Source: an uncultured Sphingomonadaceae bacterium
GTDB taxonomy: Bacteria > Pseudomonadota > Alphaproteobacteria > Sphingomonadales > Sphingomonadaceae
Length of the DNA: 5,889 bases
Direction: 5' to 3'
NCBI GenBank assembly: GCA_938003725.1
Contig: CALKXX010000160.1
Location: 1-5,889 of the forward strand
Of the stretch, positions 1-3,682 are shown piece after piece; positions within the stretch are counted from its first letter, which is position 1, and each line of letters begins with the position of its first letter. The notes beneath the pieces are model-generated. The model saw only the letters and a program-made list of their open reading frames with translations, did no database searches and was not told where the DNA came from. The position numbers and the translations under genes are program-made.

Positions 1-51
1 ACAGTCAAGCGACTGATCCCCGGATTTTATGGTGAAGCCGGGAAAACACTT

Positions 52-55
52 AAGG
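52..55 (+). promoter_or_regulatory. Ribosome binding site deciding the secE start
   Basis: An AAGG core ends 9 nt before the ATG at 65. The alternative in-frame ATG at 29 has no comparable purine-rich site at the right distance. The 12 residues it would add (MVKPGKHLRFFT) do not look like SecE, whereas the protein from 65 begins MAKTNPAEF, the usual alphaproteobacterial SecE opening. Confidence 0.7.
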
Positions 56-64
56 TTTTTTACA

Positions 65-259
65 ATGGCAAAAACAAATCCAGCCGAGTTTATGCGGCAA
101 GTTCAGACCGAAAATAGCAAGGTTGTCTGGCCGACATGGCCGGAGACGGTTCGTACCGCCATATTGGTATTGATCATGACAACGATATTGGGCGTGTTTT
201 TCCTGGGCATTGATACGGTTTTTAGCAGCATTGTCGGCTGGCTCATTTCGCTGGCATAA
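65..259 (+). CDS. secE: Preprotein translocase subunit SecE
   Basis: SecE is the small essential subunit of the SecYEG protein-conducting channel in the cytoplasmic membrane; it clamps and stabilises SecY. The product is 64 aa, the usual size for the short, single-span SecE found outside the enterobacteria. Residues 8-28 form the amphipathic cytosolic helix with the family signature around E16-N-S-K-V-V-W-P (16-23) and E27-T. Residues 29-61 carry the hydrophobic transmembrane segment. One small oddity is a Trp at position 25, where Arg or Lys is common (WPTW instead of WPTR). The stop lies 29 nt before nusG, the classic secE-nusG pair, so co-transcription is expected. The promoter is not in the window. 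An upstream ATG at 29 in the same frame was rejected on ribosome binding site and family grounds. Confidence 0.95.
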   Translation: MAKTNPAEFMRQVQTENSKVVWPTWPETVRTAILVLIMTTILGVFFLGIDTVFSSIVGWLISLA

Positions 260-288
260 CGAACAGATATTTGGATTAGGGCATAGGC

Positions 289-828
289 ATGGCAGCACGC
301 TGGTACATTATTCACGCGTATTCGGGTTTTGAACACAAGGTCAAGGAAGCGATTGAGGCGGACGCAAAACGTCTGGGCCTGACCGAACTGGTGGAAGAAA
401 TCGAAGTTCCGACCGAAACGATTACCGAGGTCAAGCGCGGCAAGAAGGTGCAATCCGAACGCAAATTCTTTCCCGGATATGTGCTGGCCAAACTGACCAT
501 GACCGATGATGCCTATCACTTGGTCAAGAACCAGCCGAAAGTGACCGGCTTTCTCGGTAGCAGCGGCAAACCGCAGGCGATCAGCGAAGCAGAAGCCGCG
601 CGCATCCTGAGCACCAAGGAAGAAGCGGCAAACGCTCCGAAAGAACGGATCACCGTCAATTACGAGATTGGCGACGAAGTCAAGGTCAAGACCGGGCCCT
701 TTGCCAGCTTTAACGGCATTGTCGAGGAGCTGGATTTCGACAAGAACAAGGTCAAGGTTTCGGTGTCTATCTTTGGCCGGGCAACGCCGGTTGAACTGGA
801 CTTTGGCGAAGTTGATTTAATTAGTTAG
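289..828 (+). CDS. nusG: Transcription termination/antitermination factor NusG
   Basis: NusG binds the clamp of RNA polymerase through its N-terminal domain. Through its KOW domain it contacts Rho or ribosomal protein S10, and so links transcription to termination or translation. The product is 179 aa, normal for the family. The NGN domain spans about residues 3-110: it opens with RWYIIHAYSGFEHKV (4-18) and contains the conserved K-F-F-P-G-Y-V motif at 59-65. The KOW domain covers about 124-179, with GDEVKV and the KTGPFASFNGIV stretch (about 135-146) and the late TPVELDF. The start is supported by an AGGG core at 278-281, 7 nt before the ATG. No terminator with a T-tract follows, so readthrough into rplK is likely. 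The stop codon is TAG. Confidence 0.97.
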   Translation: MAARWYIIHAYSGFEHKVKEAIEADAKRLGLTELVEEIEVPTETITEVKRGKKVQSERKFFPGYVLAKLTMTDDAYHLVKNQPKVTGFLGSSGKPQAISEAEAARILSTKEEAANAPKERITVNYEIGDEVKVKTGPFASFNGIVEELDFDKNKVKVSVSIFGRATPVELDFGEVDLIS

Positions 829-865
829 TTTTCATCATTTCAACGCAGGTTGGGATGACAACAAA

Positions 866-887
866 ATTCCGGGGTTCGCTCCAGAAT
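866..887. repeat. Imperfect inverted repeat in the nusG-rplK spacer, REP-like
   Basis: ATTCCGG (866-872) faces CCAGAAT (881-887) across 8 nt. In the minus-strand RNA all seven positions can pair, one as a G-U wobble. In the plus-strand RNA that position is a C-A mismatch, which suggests a strand-indifferent intergenic repeat and not an RNA element selected in the nusG-rplK transcript. No T-tract follows, so it is not an intrinsic terminator. Its repeat identity is inferred from its style and its setting beside other repeats; copy number cannot be seen here. Confidence 0.4.
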
Positions 888-891
888 GAAC

Positions 892-906
892 GGAACTTTA
901 AGTTCC
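892..906 (+). repeat. Short palindrome (GGAACT/AGTTCC) in the rplK leader
   Basis: GGAACT (892-897) and AGTTCC (901-906) are perfect inverted copies separated by TTA, giving a 6-bp hairpin in RNA. The heptamer AAGTTCC (900-906) recurs exactly at 923-929 inside the presumed L1 operator, so the left arm could pair with either copy. There is no T-tract, so this is not a terminator. It could also be a DNA operator, but nothing else supports that. Confidence 0.5.
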
Positions 907-914
907 AAGCCACC

Positions 915-946
915 GTGGGAGGAAGTTCCGGCTTCTGTTTGACCAC
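915..946 (+). promoter_or_regulatory. Probable ribosomal protein L1 autoregulatory operator in the rplK leader
   Basis: The leader can fold into a two-helix stem with an asymmetric internal loop. GTGG (915-918) pairs with CCAC (943-946). The internal loop is GAG on the left (919-921) and seven nt ending in TGA on the right (936-942). GAAG (922-925) pairs with CTTC (932-935), capped by TTCCGG, which contains a UNCG-type tetraloop. This resembles the L1 stalk of 23S rRNA, where a GUGG-GAG strand is closed by a UGA...CCAC strand. In known bacteria free L1 binds such a mimic upstream of rplK and represses translation of rplK-rplA. The site lies about 75 nt before the rplK start, after a long spacer, which suits this role. 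The fold was done by eye, and repression is inferred. Confidence 0.65.
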
Positions 947-967
947 TTAATTTGATCCGCCCCAAAA

Positions 968-997
968 CCCGCTCATCTTGAGCTTGTCGAAGGACGG
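968..997 (+). repeat. Dispersed intergenic repeat, 'TGAGCTTGTCGAAGGA' type
   Basis: The stretch starts CCCGCTCATC and ends TCGAAGGACGG, with the core TTGAGCTTGTCGAAGGA at 978-994. From memory, close variants of this element (usually CTCATCCTGAGC...) are scattered between genes in many sphingomonad and other proteobacterial genomes. Only one copy is present in the window, so repetitiveness is prior knowledge and not seen here. It lies between the presumed L1 operator and the rplK ribosome binding site and would be transcribed as part of the leader. Confidence 0.6.
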
Positions 998-1020
998 AGA
1001 AAGAATGAAAGGACTGCCAA

Positions 1021-1452
1021 ATGGCTAAAAAAATTGATGGCTATATCAATTTGCAAGTACCAGCCGGTATTGCAAATCCATCCCCGCCAATCGGACCTGC
1101 TTTGGGTCAGCGCGGCGTAAACATCATGGAATTCTGTAAGGCGTTTAACGCAGCTACAGACAAGATGGAAAAAGGTGCTCCCATCCCAACGAAGATAACC
1201 GTCTTCGCGGATCGCAGCTTCACCTTTGAAACCAAATCACCGCCAGCGAGCTATTTCATCAAAAAGCTTACCAAGCTGAAAAAAGGTTCAAGTGAACCGG
1301 GTAAGTCAGTTGCTGGCACGATCAAAAAATCTCAGCTGAAGGAAATTGCTGAGTTGAAACAAGCTGATCTGAACGCCAATGATACCGAGCAAGCGATGAA
1401 AATTATCGCAGGTTCCGCCCGTTCGATGGGCATCGAAGTGGTGGAGGGATAA
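1021..1452 (+). CDS. rplK: 50S ribosomal protein L11
   Basis: L11 binds the GTPase-associated centre of 23S rRNA at the base of the L7/L12 stalk. It takes part in elongation-factor action and is part of the thiostrepton site. The product is 143 aa, full length for the family. The N-terminal domain carries the proline-rich ANPSPPIGPALGQRGVN stretch (about 18-34; prolines 20, 22, 23, 26), followed by IMEFCKAFNAAT. The C-terminal RNA-binding domain (about 72-143) ends with the family motif IIAGSARSMGIEVV. The start is supported by AAAGGA at 1008-1013, 7 nt before the ATG. Only 1 nt separates its stop from the rplA ATG, so the two are translationally linked. The leader holds a probable L1-responsive operator. 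Confidence 0.97.
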   Translation: MAKKIDGYINLQVPAGIANPSPPIGPALGQRGVNIMEFCKAFNAATDKMEKGAPIPTKITVFADRSFTFETKSPPASYFIKKLTKLKKGSSEPGKSVAGTIKKSQLKEIAELKQADLNANDTEQAMKIIAGSARSMGIEVVEG

Positions 1453-1453
1453 G

Positions 1454-2155
1454 ATGGTAGCACTTACAAAACGCGCAAAAGCTGCGAACGAAGCCGTTGA
1501 CCGCGAAAAAATCTATGGCGTCGACGAAGCCATTAAGGTCCTTAAGGATCTGGCCTCCAAATCAAAGTTCGATGAGACCATCGACATTGCCGTCAATTTG
1601 GGTGTTGATCCCCGCCATGCGGACCAAATGGTGCGCGGCGTGATTTCGCTCCCTGCGGGAACCGGAAAAGAAACCCGGGTTGCCGTATTTGCAAAAGACG
1701 CAAAAGCGGATGAAGCAAAAGAAGCAGGCGCAGACGTGGTTGGCGCGGAAGACCTGATGGAAACCATGCAGGGTGGCGATCTTAACTTTGACCGCGTCAT
1801 TGCCACTCCGGACATGATGGGCGTTGTCGGCCGTCTCGGTAAAATACTTGGCCCCAAAGGGCTGATGCCGAACCCGAAGCTTGGCACCGTGACCCCAAAT
1901 GTTGGTCAGGCTGTCAAAGATGCCAAAGGCGGACAGATTGAATATCGCGTCGAAAAGGCCGGTATTCTCCACAATGGCATTGGCAAGGCAAGCTTCAAAG
2001 AGGCTGATATTCGCAAGAATTTCGATGCGTTGATGAATGCGGTTGTGAAGGCAAAGCCATCCGGCGCAAAGGGCAAATATGTCAAGAAAGTCGGCCTATC
2101 CAGCACAATGGGCCCTGGCCTGAAAATTGACCTTGGCGAGATTGAAGGCGCTTGA
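1454..2155 (+). CDS. rplA: 50S ribosomal protein L1
   Basis: L1 binds the mobile L1 stalk of 23S rRNA near the E site and helps release deacylated tRNA. When in excess it represses its own operon by binding a leader mimic. The product is 233 aa, typical for bacteria. The signature LGPKGLMPNPKLGTVT (about 132-147) is intact, preceded by the D-x-x-I-A-T-P-D-M-M segment of domain II and followed by G-x-I-E-Y-R-V and the IGKASF region of domain I. The ribosome binding site GGAGGG (1443-1448) sits inside the end of rplK, 5 nt before the ATG, giving tight coupling. Downstream come a hairpin repeat and a strong terminator, so the transcription unit ends here and does not continue into rplJ-rplL. Confidence 0.97.
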   Translation: MVALTKRAKAANEAVDREKIYGVDEAIKVLKDLASKSKFDETIDIAVNLGVDPRHADQMVRGVISLPAGTGKETRVAVFAKDAKADEAKEAGADVVGAEDLMETMQGGDLNFDRVIATPDMMGVVGRLGKILGPKGLMPNPKLGTVTPNVGQAVKDAKGGQIEYRVEKAGILHNGIGKASFKEADIRKNFDALMNAVVKAKPSGAKGKYVKKVGLSSTMGPGLKIDLGEIEGA

Positions 2156-2160
2156 TTGTT

Positions 2161-2189
2161 CGACTTGCTGAATCAAGTTCAGCATGACG
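2161..2189. repeat. Hairpin repeat 'TGCTGAA...TTCAGCA' downstream of rplA
   Basis: TGCTGAA (2166-2172) and TTCAGCA (2178-2184) are perfect inverted arms around TCAAG. A weaker outer match (CG at 2161-2162 with CG at 2188-2189) extends the stem past mismatches. On the other strand it reads CGTCATGCTGAACTTG..., a form I recall as a very common dispersed intergenic repeat in sphingomonads and other proteobacteria. It starts just 6 nt after the rplA stop and has no T-tract. It may protect the mRNA 3' end, but that is speculation. Confidence 0.6.
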
Positions 2190-2203
2190 ATAATATAATT
2201 ATC
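2189..2203. repeat. AT-rich inverted repeat GATAAT-ATA-ATTATC
   Basis: A perfect 6-bp inverted repeat with a 3-nt centre lies between the repeat hairpin and the terminator. It contains TATAAT at 2194-2199, but there is no matching -35 box at 16-18 nt, so I do not call a promoter. It may simply be AT-rich spacer. Confidence 0.3.
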
Positions 2204-2206
2204 TAG

Positions 2207-2235
2207 AAAAGGCTGGGAGCAATCCCGGCCTTTTT
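2207..2235 (+). terminator. Rho-independent terminator of the rplKA unit, probably bidirectional
   Basis: GGCTGGGA (2211-2218) pairs with TCCCGGCC (2223-2230) over 8 bp, with one G-U wobble, around a GCAA (GNRA) tetraloop. TTTTT follows directly at 2231-2235. An AAAA run at 2207-2210 precedes the stem and lengthens it. On the minus strand that run becomes TTTT after the hairpin, so the same element can stop transcription from the convergent gene ending at 2263. Confidence 0.93.
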
Positions 2236-2262
2236 CATGCCCGCGGTTGCTGCACGAAATAT

Positions 2263-2643
2263 CTATTCCGCTTCTCCGCGATCAAAATAGTCTTCGTGCC
2301 ACTTGTCCAGATCATTCTGATCCTGCTCAGTCTGTTGACGTTCCTTTTTCAACGCAGATTCGCCGACAGCGAGCACCCTCTTCCCGTTCTTCATTTTTCC
2401 ATATTCAAAATTCTGATTGTCTCCGGCTCCGGAATAACTGGGACGCCGTTTAACCTTTGGCGGGGCATAGGCATTCTGGCCCAATTCAAATCGTTCGACG
2501 GGATCATCCGCTGGCGGCGTGGCGGTTTCGGCATTGTTTATCTCCGCCGACATCTCATTGCCCAGCAAAAGGCCTCCAAGTGCACCGATGCCGATCACTG
2601 CCATGGCTCCCAACGCCAATATCATGCCCGTTCGCCTGTCCAT
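2263..2643 (-). CDS. Hypothetical small protein with one membrane segment
   Basis: I do not recognise a family. From the ATG at 2643 the product is 126 aa. A positively charged N-terminus (MDRR) precedes a hydrophobic helix at about 6-28 that is unusually glycine-rich (G18, G20, G23, G24, G28, forming GxxxG spacings). After that comes a polar tail of about 98 residues: a Pro/Asp-rich linker, a basic stretch near KVKRRPSYSG, and a charged, Gln/Glu/Lys-rich, probably helical end (KKERQQTEQDQNDL). The positive-inside rule predicts N-in with the tail in the periplasm. There is no cysteine, so it is not a lipoprotein. The start is uncertain. A GTG at 2754 gives a longer frame of 163 codons with a less protein-like lead. 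A GGCGGA abuts the 2643 ATG too closely to be a good ribosome binding site, and Met7 (ATG at 2625) is also possible. It is convergent with rplA and divergent from the ABC operon. Confidence 0.7.
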   Translation of the reverse strand: MDRRTGMILALGAMAVIGIGALGGLLLGNEMSAEINNAETATPPADDPVERFELGQNAYAPPKVKRRPSYSGAGDNQNFEYGKMKNGKRVLAVGESALKKERQQTEQDQNDLDKWHEDYFDRGEAE

Positions 2644-2723
2644 TCCGCCATCATAGAGCAAAAAGGGTAAAAACTTCCACCCCGGCCCGGCTGGATAAAT
2701 ATTTCGCAATTTTATCAGGGGCG

Positions 2724-2752
2724 TTGCCAATGGTGTGTTACTTGTATATATC
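2724..2752 (+). promoter_or_regulatory. Candidate sigma-70-type promoter of the ABC transporter operon
   Basis: TTGCCA (2724-2729) and TATATC (2747-2752) are separated by 17 bp. This would start transcription near 2758-2760, about 20 nt before the ATPase start. It sits in the only divergent gap of the window. An imperfect dyad (GGTG 2732-2735 with CACC 2752-2755) overlaps the -10 region and could be a repressor site, but this is weak. Confidence 0.45.
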
Positions 2753-2777
2753 ACCTAAAAATTTGATGGAGATCAAC

Positions 2778-3668
2778 ATGCTCAAATTGCGCGACGTTAC
2801 CCATATCTATCCAAATGGCACCAAGGCATTGGACAATGTCACGCTCTCGATCCCTAAAGGCATGTTCGGTTTGCTAGGTCCCAACGGCGCGGGAAAATCG
2901 ACCTTGATGCGTACGGTGGCGACACTGCAAACGCCAACCCAAGGTGAGATCAGGTTTGGCGATATCGACATATTACAAGACCCGGAAACACTTCGGGAGC
3001 GGCTTGGCTATCTGCCACAGGATTTTGGCGTATACCCCCGCGTATCCGCTTATGATATGCTGGATCATATGGCAGTGTTAAAAGGCATTGCCTCCAAAGC
3101 AGATCGCAAGGTTACGGTGGAAACGCTACTTAACCAGACCAACTTATGGGATGTACGCAAGAAAGCAATTGCCGGTTTCTCCGGCGGCATGCGGCAACGT
3201 TTTGGCATTGCGCAGGCGCTGATCGGCAATCCGGAACTCATCATTGTCGATGAACCCACCGCTGGCCTAGACCCCGAAGAACGCAACCGCTTCCTCAACC
3301 TGCTGGCCGAGATCGGAGAGAATGTGGTCATCATCCTGTCGACCCATATTGTCGAGGATGTGGCTGACCTGTGCCCCCAAATGGCAGTTATTGCAGACGG
3401 CAGCATCAGGCTGGAAGGCGCACCGCTGGAGTTGATCGGTAAAACCAAGGGAACAATTTGGTCCAAAACGATAAAACGCGAAGAACTAGACGACTATCGC
3501 GCGAAATATGGCGTAATCTCAACGCGGCTATTTGCCGGTTCAACGATCATCAACATTCTGGCCCCCGCCGATCCCGGAGATGGTTTCGCAGCGGTAGAAG
3601 GCGGGTTGGAAGATGTCTATTTCTCGGTCCTGTCCGAAACGCGCCGTACTGCGCCCCAGGCAGCTTGA
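2778..3668 (+). CDS. ABC transporter ATP-binding protein, ABC-2 type
   Basis: This is the cytosolic ATPase that powers the membrane protein encoded by the next gene. It is 296 aa and complete. Walker A is GPNGAGKST (34-42), the Q-loop is at Y78-L-P-Q81, the signature is FSGGMRQR (134-141, a common variant of LSGGQ), Walker B is LIIVDEPTAGLDP (154-166) and the H-loop is STH190. The C-terminal part (about 225-296) is a family-specific extension ending in L-E-D-V-Y-F-x-V-L. The start at 2778 follows GGAG (2768-2771) by 6 nt and gives the usual MLKLRDVTH opening. An in-frame ATG at 2766 is possible but has no such site. Its stop is 14 nt from the permease start, so they form an operon. The substrate cannot be read from the ATPase. 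Confidence 0.93.
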   Translation: MLKLRDVTHIYPNGTKALDNVTLSIPKGMFGLLGPNGAGKSTLMRTVATLQTPTQGEIRFGDIDILQDPETLRERLGYLPQDFGVYPRVSAYDMLDHMAVLKGIASKADRKVTVETLLNQTNLWDVRKKAIAGFSGGMRQRFGIAQALIGNPELIIVDEPTAGLDPEERNRFLNLLAEIGENVVIILSTHIVEDVADLCPQMAVIADGSIRLEGAPLELIGKTKGTIWSKTIKREELDDYRAKYGVISTRLFAGSTIINILAPADPGDGFAAVEGGLEDVYFSVLSETRRTAPQAA

Positions 3669-3682
3669 TCGGGAGCGACAAT

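Noticed and set aside
19..42. CCCGG/CCGGG inverted repeat at the window start
   Set aside because: Only 5 bp around a 14-nt loop, with no T-tract; too weak to call a terminator or an operator.
29..64. Longer SecE start at the ATG at 29
   Set aside because: No good ribosome binding site precedes it, and the extra 12 residues do not resemble SecE. AAGG at 52-55 fits the ATG at 65.
979..1007. Possible promoter for rplK (TTGAGC with AGAATG)
   Set aside because: The -35 candidate is inside the dispersed repeat, the -10 is poor, and it would start transcription at or after the ribosome binding site.
1005..1028. Seven-codon frame starting at the ATG at 1005 and overlapping the rplK start
   Set aside because: No ribosome binding site of its own was identified; it probably arises by chance around the rplK AAAGGA site.
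2194..2199. Perfect TATAAT downstream of rplA as a promoter
   Set aside because: No -35-like box 16-18 nt upstream, it is part of an AT palindrome, and the rplKA terminator follows immediately.
2296..2670. Plus-strand frame of 124 codons opposite the small membrane protein
   Set aside because: The opposite strand encodes a coherent protein (charged N-terminus, membrane helix, polar tail); the plus-strand translation shows no such organisation and has no convincing ribosome binding site.
2457..2777. Upstream extension of the ABC ATPase frame by 107 codons
   Set aside because: The frame is open by chance over the opposite-strand gene; the family's conserved opening starts at MLKLRDV, and a GGAG site lies at the right distance from 2778.
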